NCBI GenBank assembly: GCA_901456055.1
Contig: CABDWT010000016.1
Coordinates: 558,001 to 622,000 of the forward strand
Direction of reading: 5' to 3'
DNA length: 64,000 bases
DNA from: Phytobacter ursingii
GTDB taxonomy: Bacteria > Pseudomonadota > Gammaproteobacteria > Enterobacterales > Enterobacteriaceae
The translations under genes were made by a program, and so were the position numbers. Below the pieces are notes generated by a model. The model made no database searches and was not told the origin of the DNA. It was given only the letters and a program-made list of their open reading frames with translations. Shown one piece after another: positions 44,798 to 53,985 of this stretch; the first letter of the stretch is position 1; every line of letters begins with the position of its first letter.

Positions 44798-44824
44798 AGA
44801 AAACGCCCGCGCGTGGCGGGCGTT
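44798..44824. terminator. Bidirectional terminator between the LysR gene and uspE
   Basis: AACGCCCGC-GCGTG-GCGGGCGTT perfect 9-bp stem (44802-44824). On the minus strand it is followed by TTTTCTTTTATT, a good terminator for uspE. Confidence 0.82.
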
Positions 44825-44840
44825 ATGCTGTGGGCTGCGG

Positions 44841-45791
44841 TTAATCGTCTTCTTCGTCGTCCAGTTCAATCGGACTTTGATAGTCGTCAGGTTTGATGAC
44901 CAGCAGATCGCAACGCAGGTGATCGATCACCTGTTCAGCGGTATTCCCCAGGAAAGCGGCGGAGATCCCGGTGCGTCCAACGGTACCCAGCACGACGATC
45001 CCTGCCTGCAGATGTTCCGCCAGATCCGGAATGACCTCTTCCGGCAGACCTTTATTTACATGGGTTACTTTTTCATCAATACCGAATTTCTGCCGTAAGG
45101 CTTTCATGGCAATCAGATGTTGGCCGCGAATCGCGTCGTTATAGACGCTCGGGTCAAATTCCGGCAGTTCAATGGCAATGTTAATTGGGGTGACCGGATA
45201 AGCGCCGACCAGATGCACTTCAGTGTGGTTGACCTGTTCAGCCAGATGCAGGGTCTCTTTCACCAGTTTTTCATTCAGCGCATTGTGATATTGCTCTTCG
45301 CTGGCAAGATTGACCGCCACCAGCGCTTTACCGCCTTCAGGCCAGGGCTGATCTTTTACCATCCAAACCGGGCAAGGACATTTACGCAGCAGATGCCAGT
45401 CGGTGGGGGTGAAGATAACCGATTCCAGTTTGTCATGCTGGTGGGCCATTTTCAGCAGTAAGTCATGGCCACCGGATATCACTTCCTGAATGATGGCCTC
45501 GAAGGGACGGTTATGCCATACCACTTTAATATCAATAGGAACGCCAGCATCCACATAGTACTTCGCCTGTTCACGTATCCAGGCCGTACGCTGGCTGATC
45601 ACGCCTTGTCTCATGGCTGTGCGTTCGTCAGGGGACAGAAGGGTGGTCATTTCGTAAGAGAAATCATAGATCGGCAGGAAAGCTTTAATCCGGCCGCCAA
45701 TCCGTTGATGTAAATACACGGCACGTCGTAATGCGGGCTGATCGTCCTGGTTAGGATCGATGGCGACCAGCATATTTTGATACTTAGCCAT
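44841..45791 (-). CDS. uspE: Tandem universal stress protein UspE
   Basis: 316-residue protein with two tandem USP domains (about 1-150 and 155-305), standard for UspE. Domain one opens [17 protein letters not shown]; domain two contains [22 protein letters not shown], the glycine-rich ATP-type loop, and ends with an acidic DDEEDD tail. Involved in stress survival, motility and oxidative defence in E. coli. The ATG at 45791 matches E. coli. Located next to fnr, as in E. coli. Confidence 0.96.
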   Translation of the reverse strand: MAKYQNMLVAIDPNQDDQPALRRAVYLHQRIGGRIKAFLPIYDFSYEMTTLLSPDERTAMRQGVISQRTAWIREQAKYYVDAGVPIDIKVVWHNRPFEAIIQEVISGGHDLLLKMAHQHDKLESVIFTPTDWHLLRKCPCPVWMVKDQPWPEGGKALVAVNLASEEQYHNALNEKLVKETLHLAEQVNHTEVHLVGAYPVTPINIAIELPEFDPSVYNDAIRGQHLIAMKALRQKFGIDEKVTHVNKGLPEEVIPDLAEHLQAGIVVLGTVGRTGISAAFLGNTAEQVIDHLRCDLLVIKPDDYQSPIELDDEEDD

Positions 45792-45935
45792 ACAGGGTCT
45801 CCTTACATCTGTCACCACAGTCTGTAATTACAAGATAACCTATAAGTACTGAATGAAACAGGGAAAACCTTTTGCCAGATCAATAAATCATAAAAATTTA
45901 AGCGTCCGGCAAAAGGTCAAAAGGAGGGGGTAAAA

Positions 45936-46688
45936 TCAGGCGACGTTACGCGAATGTCCGGCAAGCTGTGCCAGGATATCGCTGTTCTCGATAGTGATAT
46001 ATTTGCCTTTCACCGCGAGCATACCGCTCTTCTGGAAACGACCCAGCAGACGGCTGATGGTTTCTACAGTCAGGCCTAAATAGTTACCGATATCGCCACG
46101 TGTCATGGTCAGGCGGAATTCACGGGGAGAGAATCCTCGCTGGGCGAAACGCCGCGACAAGTTATAGATAAACGCGGCCAGGCGCTCCTCGGCGTTCTTT
46201 TTCGACAATAACAAGATCATGTCCTGATCGCCTTTGATCTCGCCGCTCATCAGGCGCATCATCTGCTGGCGCAGGTTCGGCATTTTGCCTGACAGATCAT
46301 CCAGCGTTTCGAACGGGATTTCACAAACCATTGATGTTTCCAGCGCCTGAGCAAAGCTCGGGTGGTGGCCTGTGCCGATGGCGTCAAAGCCCACCAGATC
46401 ACCCGCCAGATGGAAACCGGTGATTTGCTCGTCACCCTGTTCAGTGATGGTGTAGCTCTTGATCGTGCCGGAACGAATAGCGTAAAGCGATTTCAGTTCA
46501 TCCCCGGCTTTAAACAGAGTCTGACCTTTCTGGATGGGCTTTTTGCGCTCAATGATATTGTCGAGCTGATCGAGCTCGTGTTCATTGAGGGTGAAGGGGA
46601 TGCAGAGCTGGCTAATACTGCAATCCTGGCAATGGATTGCACATCCGCCAGACTGAATGCGTCGTATAATTCGCTTTTCCGGGATCAT
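45936..46688 (-). CDS. fnr: Fumarate/nitrate reduction regulator FNR
   Basis: 250-residue oxygen-sensing CRP-family regulator. [4Fe-4S] ligands Cys20, Cys23, Cys29 ([14 protein letters not shown] region) and Cys122 (SMVCEIP) are all present. Dimer helix about 140-160; DNA-recognition helix with E-x3-R in [12 protein letters not shown] contacts TTGAT half-sites. Nearly identical to E. coli FNR. The ATG at 46688 is standard; the upstream in-frame ATG at 46814 is rejected. An FNR box lies upstream for autoregulation. Confidence 0.98.
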   Translation of the reverse strand: MIPEKRIIRRIQSGGCAIHCQDCSISQLCIPFTLNEHELDQLDNIIERKKPIQKGQTLFKAGDELKSLYAIRSGTIKSYTITEQGDEQITGFHLAGDLVGFDAIGTGHHPSFAQALETSMVCEIPFETLDDLSGKMPNLRQQMMRLMSGEIKGDQDMILLLSKKNAEERLAAFIYNLSRRFAQRGFSPREFRLTMTRGDIGNYLGLTVETISRLLGRFQKSGMLAVKGKYITIENSDILAQLAGHSRNVA

Positions 46689-46707
46689 AGGTCTGCTCAA
46701 GCCGTAA

Positions 46708-46721
46708 TTGATTTTAGTCAA
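46708..46721 (-). promoter_or_regulatory. FNR box upstream of fnr
   Basis: TTGAC-TAAA-ATCAA on the minus strand, one mismatch from TTGAT-N4-ATCAA, 20 bases before the fnr start. Negative autoregulation of fnr is known in E. coli. Confidence 0.75.
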
Positions 46722-46896
46722 TTTTATCATCTTTTTCTTGAACGCGTAAGCCTGGCGAAACGTCAATTCAGTAGAATTAAAACAGGTATCAGAAACGATG
46801 AAACAGGTGAGCAAACCATCTTATTGATATTCCATCGTTTCAGTAAGGCTTTTATCACAGAATCCCGTGAAAAAGAGCACAAAGAGCCCTTTTTTT

Positions 46897-47412
46897 TCAC
46901 AATAGCAAGTAACCTTCGTGGCGCAATAACCACTCTTTACGCTGTACGCCACCGGCATATCCAGTCAGGGTTCCGTTGCGACCAATTACCCTGTGGCAGG
47001 GAACCACAATACTGACCGGGTTTGAACCGTTCGCGGCACCTACCGCGCGCGCGGCGCCGACGCGACCCAGCATCTCCGCTAACTGACCATAGTGCATGAC
47101 ATGGCCGCACGGGATCTCGCGTAGCGTTTTCCAGACTTCGCGTTGAAAGGGGGTACCCGCCGTGGCGGTTGGCAGGGTGTCTATTACCGCCAGATCGCCT
47201 TCAAAATAGTCCAGAAGTTTGCGGCTTAACCCCCCAGGGTTGGTGGCAGGGCGGCGTTTATAGCCTTCCTTGCGATAATGAATATTCAGCAGTTCAACCA
47301 TGCGATCGCTATGCTCTTCCCACTCAACCGCGCGCAAATGGAATGTTTCATCGCACAGGACCCACAGTGGGCCCAGCGGGGTGGTAATTTTATCCTCAAG
47401 TAGCGTAAGCAT
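46897..47412 (-). CDS. ogt: O6-alkylguanine-DNA alkyltransferase Ogt
   Basis: 171-residue suicide repair protein removing O6-alkylguanine and O4-alkylthymine adducts. The active-site motif [10 protein letters not shown] holds Cys139, followed by [18 protein letters not shown]. Helix-turn-helix with arginine finger in [17 protein letters not shown]. The ATG at 47412 matches E. coli; an ATG 7 codons upstream is less likely. Divergent genes abgRABT found nearby in E. coli are absent. Confidence 0.96.
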   Translation of the reverse strand: MLTLLEDKITTPLGPLWVLCDETFHLRAVEWEEHSDRMVELLNIHYRKEGYKRRPATNPGGLSRKLLDYFEGDLAVIDTLPTATAGTPFQREVWKTLREIPCGHVMHYGQLAEMLGRVGAARAVGAANGSNPVSIVVPCHRVIGRNGTLTGYAGGVQRKEWLLRHEGYLLL

Positions 47413-47965
47413 CGGCAATCCTTTCTCAAACATCGCAGCAAAACGGGGGAATTGCGCAATTTAACACGATCGAGAATGTGGCTCTATACCCCCCTGGAGG
47501 TGCAATAAATCAGGCAAAATCGGGAAAGGTTAACAATTATTCATGGAATATATTGCTATCACTATGGGAAATGTGTGGTTATCCAATAGATGATATATTC
47601 TCCATTATCGAGAAAATAAAAAAATAGAGCCTGCCGACATCCGTCAGGCTCTACAGTACACACAGCAACGCGTCCGTTCGATAATTATTTTAAACTTCAT
47701 CCTTGCGCGGTAAATATAGTTATAGTTCTGCTGTTGGATATTTCCAGTTGAAATGGTGATTAGTTTCACGATAATTTAACTTAAATTCTGGATATTAATG
47801 ACAGTAAACTTCTAGTTAAGCGAGGTTAAATAGCGAGCGAAATTAATTTCGATAATTGCTTCAAATATCACATTAATTGCTACCCGTTAAATGAATATCA
47901 GGCATTGTGACATGCTGCCGCGCCCGCTATAGTAAGCCCCTCTGATGTAGCGGGAGGACTAAACC
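47413..47965. other. Intergenic region ogt-smrA with a possible small RNA on the minus strand
   Basis: 553 AT-rich bases with no protein gene on the + strand. A strong terminator oriented leftward sits at 47613-47653 although no gene lies upstream of it on that strand. An 18-codon frame with AAGG directly before its ATG (47701, minus) ends inside the terminator stem. I do not recognise the RNA. Confidence 0.5.
47613..47653 (-). terminator. Strong orphan terminator reading leftward
   Basis: TAGAGCCTG and CAGGCTCTA form a perfect 9-bp stem (11-base loop), followed on the minus strand by T7ATTTT. There is no annotated gene upstream on the minus strand for 300 bases, and ogt starts downstream, so it may end a small RNA. 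Confidence 0.65.
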
Positions 47966-48529
47966 ATGAACCCTGATGACAAATCACTGTTTCTTGACGC
48001 CATGGAGGATGTCCAGCCACTTAAGCGCTGTGCCGATGTTCACTGGCATCCGGCCCGAAATACGCGTGCACCACAGCATATCGACACGTTGCAGCTTGAT
48101 AATTTCCTGACCACCGGATTCCTCGATATCTTGCCCCTTGATACACCGCTGGAATTCCGCCGCGAAGGGTTGCAAACCGGGGTGATTGATAAACTTCGCA
48201 CCGGCAAGTATTCCCAGCAGGCCAGCCTCAGCCTGTTACGTCAGCCCGTTGAGCAGTGCCGACAGTTGCTATTCCGCTTTGTGCATCAGGCGCGGCAGGA
48301 TGGATTGCGTAATCTTCTGATAATCCATGGAAAAGGGCGGGAAGATAATTCCCATGCCAATATTGTTCGCAGTTATCTTGCCCGCTGGTTGACCGAATTT
48401 GACGATGTTCAGGCATTTTGCGCTGCGCAACCACGGCATGGCGGCAACGGCGCATGCTATGTATCGCTGCGAAAATCGGCAGAGGCGAAGCAAGAAAACT
48501 GGGAGCGTCACGCCAAGCGTAGCCGTTGA
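47966..48529 (+). CDS. smrA: Smr-domain nuclease SmrA
   Basis: 187-residue protein (YdaL) with a C-terminal Smr (small MutS-related) domain, residues about 85-170. The Smr core shows LDIL...L.L-x2-FRREG at the start and the H-G-K-G motif in LLIIHGKGRED, typical of DNA/RNA nicking enzymes. DUF2027/N-terminal part is acidic. Same length as E. coli SmrA. Convergent with umuC, 7 bases apart. Confidence 0.93.
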   Translation: MNPDDKSLFLDAMEDVQPLKRCADVHWHPARNTRAPQHIDTLQLDNFLTTGFLDILPLDTPLEFRREGLQTGVIDKLRTGKYSQQASLSLLRQPVEQCRQLLFRFVHQARQDGLRNLLIIHGKGREDNSHANIVRSYLARWLTEFDDVQAFCAAQPRHGGNGACYVSLRKSAEAKQENWERHAKRSR

Positions 48530-48536
48530 ACGGCGG

Positions 48537-49790
48537 CTACTGCACCAACGGCACATCTTCTATCCGGGTCGTCCATGCCGGGGAGAGCAGGTAGCGTTTC
48601 ATTGACCAGGTCGGGGTAACGCCCTGGCCTGCAAACCACATTTTATTGCCTTTCTCGTTCATGCGATCCATTACGTGCATTAATGCCTGACTATTTGGTC
48701 GGGGGGCATACTCATCGAATAAATTAAGTTGTGCAACGCCTTGACTAAAGAAATCTCCTAATATAACACCCGCTTTTTGATATCGCGGGCCTTGCTTCCA
48801 GATAATATCCAGGCTACGCGTTGCCGCGGCAATAATATCTCTGGTGTCTTGCGTGGGGGTAAGCAGCGTAATTCCTGCACTCTTACTGTAATAAGGTTCA
48901 TCAGGGTCGTGCGGGCTACTTTTTATAAAAGCGCCGATATATCGACAATATTGATGCTGGGCACGCAATTTTTCTGCTGCTCTGGCCGCCCAGGTACTGA
49001 TCCCCTCACGGACTGAGGAATAATCGCTAATTCGCTGACCAAAAGATCGCGAACTAATAATTTCATGCTTTGCTGGCGAGAATTCCTGAAAACCGAGGCA
49101 TGGCTCACCGCGTAGCTCGCGAACGGTTCTTTCCAGTACCACGCTGAAGTTTTTACGAATAAACCATAAATCACATTTTGCCAGCTCCAGCACAGTGGTG
49201 ATATTCATGGTGTTTAGCTTTTTTGTCAGACGCCGACCAATACCCCAGACCTCCTCCACGGGGACGGATGCCATCAACCGTTGTTGACTGGCAGGGGTTG
49301 AGAGATCCACCACGCCGCCGCTCTGCGCCTGCCATCTTTTGGCCGCGTAATTTGCCAGCTTCGCCAACGTTTTCGTCGGTGCGATGCCCACACCTACGGT
49401 CAGCATGGTGCGTTGGTAAACGGTATCGCGAATATATTTGCCGAAGCGTTTGCGGTGGGGAATACCGGAAAGATCCACAAATGCTTCATCAATACTGTAT
49501 TGATCTACCCGCGGGCAAATTTCTTCCAGCGTACTCATCACCCGATGGCTCATGTCGCCATAGAGGGCGTAGTTGCTGCTGAATATCGCCACGCCATGGC
49601 GCTGTAACAGATCTTTTTGTTTGAAATAAGGCTCTGCCATGCCAATGCCCAGCGCTTTCGCCTCGGCAGAGCGGGACACAATGCAGCCATCATTGTTTGA
49701 AAGCACTACGACCGGTTTACCACTTAGATCTGGCCGCCAGACGGTTTCGCAACTGGTGTAGAAGGAGTTAACGTCAACAAGGGCAAACAT
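48537..49790 (-). CDS. umuC: Y-family translesion DNA polymerase UmuC, without umuD partner
   Basis: 417-residue polymerase subunit. Catalytic acids Asp6 (FALVDVNSF) and Asp101/Glu102 (YSIDEAF) match E. coli UmuC numbering. The DNA-binding loop GVGIAPTKTLAKLANYAAK and clamp-binding QLNLFDE near residue 355 are intact. About 60 percent identical to E. coli UmuC. The ATG at 49790 is just downstream of a perfect LexA box. No umuD lies upstream: the next gene is an MCP reading away. It may borrow a UmuD made elsewhere. Confidence 0.93.
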   Translation of the reverse strand: MFALVDVNSFYTSCETVWRPDLSGKPVVVLSNNDGCIVSRSAEAKALGIGMAEPYFKQKDLLQRHGVAIFSSNYALYGDMSHRVMSTLEEICPRVDQYSIDEAFVDLSGIPHRKRFGKYIRDTVYQRTMLTVGVGIAPTKTLAKLANYAAKRWQAQSGGVVDLSTPASQQRLMASVPVEEVWGIGRRLTKKLNTMNITTVLELAKCDLWFIRKNFSVVLERTVRELRGEPCLGFQEFSPAKHEIISSRSFGQRISDYSSVREGISTWAARAAEKLRAQHQYCRYIGAFIKSSPHDPDEPYYSKSAGITLLTPTQDTRDIIAAATRSLDIIWKQGPRYQKAGVILGDFFSQGVAQLNLFDEYAPRPNSQALMHVMDRMNEKGNKMWFAGQGVTPTWSMKRYLLSPAWTTRIEDVPLVQ

Positions 49791-49813
49791 AGCGATCTGA
49801 CCTCTTCCATAAA

Positions 49814-49833
49814 TACTGTTTTTATATACAGTA
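49814..49833. promoter_or_regulatory. LexA (SOS) box upstream of umuC
   Basis: TACTGTTTTTATATACAGTA fits the consensus CTGT-N8-ACAG with extended flanks and lies 23 bases before umuC, so umuC is predicted to be SOS-induced. Confidence 0.88.
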
Positions 49834-49962
49834 CCTCTGGTCAGAGAAATGATCAAGGACTTGTTCGCCTGGACGCCAGGCGCATGAAATAAAAGGGCCG
49901 CAGGCAACGCGTCAATCCCTCTCATCAACCCCGACAATTAACAGGTCTGGCCTGAGTCACCA

Positions 49963-49989
49963 TAAAGTTAATGCCTGCCGTGTCGATAT
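49963..49989 (+). promoter_or_regulatory. Sigma-28 (FliA) promoter of the first chemoreceptor gene
   Basis: TAAAGTTA-N11-GTCGATAT matches TAAAGTTT-N11-GCCGATAA at the flagellar class III positions, 37 bases before the start codon. Confidence 0.75.
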
Positions 49990-50026
49990 ATATTGAGCAA
50001 CTTTGCCTCTTCCCTGGACCCATAAT

Positions 50027-51691
50027 ATGCTCAAAAATATACGTGTCATCACCGGCATCATCATTGCCTTGTCGGTATTTTGTCTGCTTCAGCTCGTTAC
50101 CGGCGGACTTTTCTACTCCGCTGTTAATAATGACAGAGTGAACTTTCAGAATACGGGCATCCTTAGCGCACAGCAGGAAAATCTTGGCGATAGCGTCAAT
50201 ACGCTGATTAAAACACGCGTCACCGTTACCCGTGTGGCGATCCGCTTTTTAAAAAATCAACGCGATCCGGCATCGCTTGCCAGTATCGATAAACTGCTTA
50301 CGACGGCCTCTGAATCTCTGAGCAAGGCCGAAGGGTACTTTAACAACTATAAAAATACGCCGCCCGTGGCAGGCCAGGATGCCGCGTTAGCCAACGAAGT
50401 TTCGCAAAACATCACCAAAATGCACGACGTGTTGCAACAGTCCATCACCTTCCTGCGGGCAAACAACTACGAAGCCTATGGCAATCTGGATGCTCAACAG
50501 GCGCAGGATGATATGGACGCCAGCTATGCGAAATGGCGCAACGAAAACAACACCTTCCTGCAGGCAGCCGCCCGGGAAAACCAGAGCAGCTTTACCAGCA
50601 TGCAGTGGACCCTTGGCGTGATTCTGCTGGTGGTGATCGCGGTCATGACCGTAATCTGGCTGGGGCTGCAACATCTGCTGCTTAAACCACTGCACAGTGT
50701 GATGGGACATATTCGCGCTGTTGCCGATGGTGACCTGACACAGCCGATCTCCGCAGAAGGCCGTAACGAGATGAGCCAACTGACCAGTAGCCTGCATGAC
50801 ATGCAATCCTCGCTGGTCAGAACCGTGAGCGCGGTGCGTAACAGTTCTGATTCGATATATACCGGTGCGAGCGAAATCTCTGCCGGTAACAACGATCTCT
50901 CTTCCCGCACTGAACAACAGGCCGCGTCACTCGAAGAGACCGCCGCCAGTATGGAACAATTGACTGCGACGGTGAAACAAAATACCGATAACGCCCGTCA
51001 GGCTTCAAACCTGGCGAAAAATGCCTCCGACACCGCCGCACGCGGCGGCCGCGTGGTAAGCGATGTGGTACGTACCATGAGCGAGATCTCCAGCAGTTCT
51101 CAGCAGATAGCGCAGATAACCAGCGTGATCGACGCCATTGCCTTCCAGACCAATATCCTCGCGCTGAACGCCGCGGTTGAAGCCGCGCGTGCCGGTGAGC
51201 AGGGGCGTGGGTTTGCGGTGGTCGCAGGGGAAGTTCGCACACTGGCCAGCCGCAGTGCGCAGGCGGCAAAAGAGATCAAAACGCTAATAGAGAACTCCGT
51301 CAACCGCGTCAACTCCGGCACTTCGCTGGTGGCAGAAGCCGGTAATACCATGCAAGAGATCGTCAATGCCGTGACGCGTGTAACCGATATTATGGGCGAA
51401 ATCGCCTCCGCATCGGACGAGCAGAGCAAAGGCATTGAGCAGGTGAGTCTCGCGGTATCGCAAATGGACAGCGTTACCCAGCAGAACGCCTCGCTGGTGC
51501 AGGAGTCCGCTGCGGCCTCAGCAGCACTGGAAGAGCAAGCTGAACAACTGCGTCAGGCCGTCGCGGTCTTCCGCGTAAATGGTCACAGCACGCTGTTGCA
51601 AAGTAAGCCCGGTAAACCAACCATCGCGGCGCGCACGACCGTTACCGCCGCCGCACCCGCTGTTGGTGACGGCAACTGGGAAACGTTCTGA
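50027..51691 (+). CDS. Methyl-accepting chemotaxis protein, Tar/Tsr type
   Basis: 554-residue transmembrane chemoreceptor: TM1 about 7-30, four-helix periplasmic sensor 31-190, TM2 about 195-215, HAMP 216-268, and the signalling hairpin with [33 protein letters not shown]. Arg64, Arg69 and Arg73 occupy the same positions as the Tar/Tsr ligand-contact arginines, so an amino or organic acid ligand is likely. It ends NWETF, the CheR/CheB docking pentapeptide. It resembles none of the E. coli receptors closely enough for a name. The ATG at 50027 is preferred to 50003. Confidence 0.9.
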   Translation: MLKNIRVITGIIIALSVFCLLQLVTGGLFYSAVNNDRVNFQNTGILSAQQENLGDSVNTLIKTRVTVTRVAIRFLKNQRDPASLASIDKLLTTASESLSKAEGYFNNYKNTPPVAGQDAALANEVSQNITKMHDVLQQSITFLRANNYEAYGNLDAQQAQDDMDASYAKWRNENNTFLQAAARENQSSFTSMQWTLGVILLVVIAVMTVIWLGLQHLLLKPLHSVMGHIRAVADGDLTQPISAEGRNEMSQLTSSLHDMQSSLVRTVSAVRNSSDSIYTGASEISAGNNDLSSRTEQQAASLEETAASMEQLTATVKQNTDNARQASNLAKNASDTAARGGRVVSDVVRTMSEISSSSQQIAQITSVIDAIAFQTNILALNAAVEAARAGEQGRGFAVVAGEVRTLASRSAQAAKEIKTLIENSVNRVNSGTSLVAEAGNTMQEIVNAVTRVTDIMGEIASASDEQSKGIEQVSLAVSQMDSVTQQNASLVQESAAASAALEEQAEQLRQAVAVFRVNGHSTLLQSKPGKPTIAARTTVTAAAPAVGDGNWETF

Positions 51692-51721
51692 GTTTACCCG
51701 GTCAGATGACTTGCCGTTATT

Positions 51722-51743
51722 CCCTCTCCTTCAAAGGAGAGGG
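51722..51743. repeat. Perfect 10-bp inverted repeat after the chemoreceptor gene
   Basis: CCCTCTCCTT-CA-AAGGAGAGGG 30 bases past the MCP stop. The stem is strong; no T tract follows, so it may be a weak terminator or an mRNA 3' stabiliser. Confidence 0.55.
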
Positions 51744-51812
51744 AAATCAACTGTACGGTTCTGCTCCCCCCGCCTCCGTGAGGGGGACAGGCTGAAAACA
51801 ACAAGCCGCACT

Positions 51813-52700
51813 TCACGCCTGTTTTAAATCCCGCAACACCGCCAGTAAATGTTGTGTCGATATATCATTTTCCCCCTCTCTCCAGGCTAATCCTAACTCC
51901 CGCCACAATGCTGGCTTGAGGGGACGAACCGCAATGCGCTTATCACGGGAGTCTGGCGTACCCGATTCAAGCGGTAACAGCGTGGCGCCATAACCTGCGC
52001 CCACCAGACTTTTTATCGCATCGTTGTAATCAAGTTTAATTCGCGGCGTAGGGCGGTGTCCCGTTTTGGCAAACCAATGGTTTGTCAGTTGTGATAAATG
52101 GGTACCAGAGCCGTTGAGGATCAGCGGTTTTTCAATCAGCCATTGAGGCGATACCACATCCGGTATTTCCCAGTTGGCAGGCAGAAAAGCGACAACCGGA
52201 TCCCGCCGCCAGGTATCAATTTCCAGGCCATTACCCCGCAGTTGTGGGAGCGCAACAATCCCAATATCGAGTGAACCGGATTTCAGTTGCTCAAGGGTCT
52301 GCTGAGACGTGAGCACGGTAATCTGCACATCAATATTCGGATGGAACTGCGCCAGTTTTTCAATTGCCTGCGGCAGAAGATTGGCGATAGCGCCTGTTGA
52401 GGCGCCCAGTCGGACCTGCCCGGTCAGACCCTGCGCCTGACGCGAGATATCCTCAAGCACATAAGCGGCATCCGCCAGTAACCGACGCGCATGCGTGACC
52501 AGCTTTTCGCCAATCGCCGTTGGTCTGACGTTGCCACGGGTACGGGAAAGTAGTGTCGCCCCTATCCGATTTTCGAGTTCGGAAATATGCAAACTGACCG
52601 TTGGCGGAGATAAGTGCAGTCGTCCGGCGGCCTCATTGAAAGAGCGGGTATCGGCAATGGTTATCAGTGTCCGTAACTGATCAAGGTTAATCTCACGCAT
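51813..52700 (-). CDS. LysR-family regulator next to argC
   Basis: 295-residue LTTR. Helix-turn-helix in residues 3-62 (LDQLRTLITIADTRSFNEAAGRLHLSPPTVSLHISELE). The effector domain starts near 92 (GQVRLGASTGAIANLLPQAIE). The ATG at 52700 has GAGG 7 bases upstream; an ATG at 52706 is too close to that site. It faces argC divergently, so argC is its likely target; ligand unknown. Confidence 0.83.
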   Translation of the reverse strand: MREINLDQLRTLITIADTRSFNEAAGRLHLSPPTVSLHISELENRIGATLLSRTRGNVRPTAIGEKLVTHARRLLADAAYVLEDISRQAQGLTGQVRLGASTGAIANLLPQAIEKLAQFHPNIDVQITVLTSQQTLEQLKSGSLDIGIVALPQLRGNGLEIDTWRRDPVVAFLPANWEIPDVVSPQWLIEKPLILNGSGTHLSQLTNHWFAKTGHRPTPRIKLDYNDAIKSLVGAGYGATLLPLESGTPDSRDKRIAVRPLKPALWRELGLAWREGENDISTQHLLAVLRDLKQA

Positions 52701-52811
52701 CAACATACCTCAGAAAAACTGAATTTCACGTAAAGATAATTCAACTTTACCTATTCTTAACACGGGCACAATATCCATGTCATGAAATTCTATCCGCGAC
52801 CAGGAATGACA

Positions 52812-53735
52812 ATGGCAAACGTATTTATTGATGGCGAGCAGGGCACAACAGGCTTACAGATTCATGATCGGCTGCGCGGTCGTGCAGACATCACTCTGAT
52901 GACGCTTCCTGTTTCACAGCGTAAAAACACGCGCCTGCGCGCAGAGATGCTCAACAGCTGCGATATCGCTATTCTGTGCTTACCTGATGAGGCCGCTCGC
53001 GAGGCGGTGGCGATGGTGAAAAATCCGCACGTGCGGGTTATCGATGCCAGTTCAGCCCACCGGGTCACGCCCGGCTGGACCTACGGTTTTCCTGAGATGA
53101 GTCCTGACCAGCCCGATCGCATCAGAGCGTCAACACGCATCACGAACCCTGGCTGCTACCCAACGGGGGCGATTGGGCCCCTGCTGCCGTTGGTCAATGC
53201 CGGACTGTTGCCCGCTGATTATCCCCTTTCCGTGCATGCTGTTTCCGGCTATTCGGGTGGGGGAAGGGCGGCGATAGCGCAGTACGAAGGCGAACAGGCA
53301 GATGCGGCACCTGCGCTCCAGGTCTATGGTCTGGCCCTCAGACACAAGCATGTTCCGGAGATAATGCGCTATGCCGGGCTCTCTGTTCCGCCCGTCTTTA
53401 TGCCCGCTTACGGTGGATATCGCCAGGGGATTGTATTGAGTGTGCCGTTACAGCAACGCTTACTGACTAAAAACGCCAGCGCTTATGCGATACACGCCTG
53501 CCTGACAGAGCATTACCGCCATAGCAAGCATGTCAGGGTGCGGCCCGGGATAACAGCCGGAGATGCAGAGCGGATCAACCCGGAGCGTCTGAACGGCACG
53601 AATGATATGGAGCTTGGCGTATTTGCAAACCCCGAAAATGGACAAATACTGCTGACAGCGGTCTTCGATAACCTCGGCAAAGGGGCTTCGGGCGCTGCCG
53701 CGCAAAATCTCAATCTGCTGATCGGTGCCGACTAA
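52812..53735 (+). CDS. argC: N-acetyl-gamma-glutamyl-phosphate reductase, type 2
   Basis: 307-residue enzyme of the short (type 2) ArgC family. It reduces N-acetyl-glutamyl-phosphate with NADPH in arginine synthesis. NADPH site [10 protein letters not shown] at residues 7-16; catalytic Cys in NPGCYPTG (about residue 117); VSGYSGGG. E. coli ArgC is the 334-residue type 1, so this is likely an extra copy or a related reductase. The ATG at 52812 has CAGGA upstream; ATG 52806 and 52782 are less likely. Confidence 0.85.
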   Translation: MANVFIDGEQGTTGLQIHDRLRGRADITLMTLPVSQRKNTRLRAEMLNSCDIAILCLPDEAAREAVAMVKNPHVRVIDASSAHRVTPGWTYGFPEMSPDQPDRIRASTRITNPGCYPTGAIGPLLPLVNAGLLPADYPLSVHAVSGYSGGGRAAIAQYEGEQADAAPALQVYGLALRHKHVPEIMRYAGLSVPPVFMPAYGGYRQGIVLSVPLQQRLLTKNASAYAIHACLTEHYRHSKHVRVRPGITAGDAERINPERLNGTNDMELGVFANPENGQILLTAVFDNLGKGASGAAAQNLNLLIGAD

Positions 53736-53949
53736 CACGCAGCCATCAAACCGGGCTTTTATGCCCGGTATCTGCTCCTGGTCGGAGGGTAAGCCGATCA
53801 TGAAGATGGCTCATGTTGTAATGAAATTAACTCGCTTTTACTCATCCGATGGCTCTGGCATAAATATTCAACATTAACTTATTGATAACATGAAAACGAC
53901 GACTGAGAAACCAGAGCGCCTGGTAACTCAATGAAGGGATAAGGTTTTC

Positions 53950-53985
53950 ATGTCAGACATCCGGGTGCAAAATCGCGATGAATAA
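53950..53985 (+). CDS. Possible 11-residue leader peptide overlapping mesX start
   Basis: ATG at 53950 with AAGG a few bases upstream reads MSDIRVQNRDE and stops at TAA 53983-53985, six bases inside mesX (ATG 53978). mesX itself has a poor ribosome-binding site. Translational coupling is inferred. MetJ-like or MetR-like sites nearby are weak (TGAAGATGGCTCA at 53801). Confidence 0.35.
   Translation: MSDIRVQNRDE

Noticed and set aside
45868-45916. Inverted repeat CCTTTTGCC ... GGCAAAAGG before uspE/fnr
   Set aside because: The loop of 31 bases is too long for a terminator and no T tract follows; no function can be assigned.
53955-53962. MetJ-like box AGACATCC upstream of mesX
   Set aside because: A single partial copy; MetJ sites need at least two adjacent boxes, so methionine repression is not shown.
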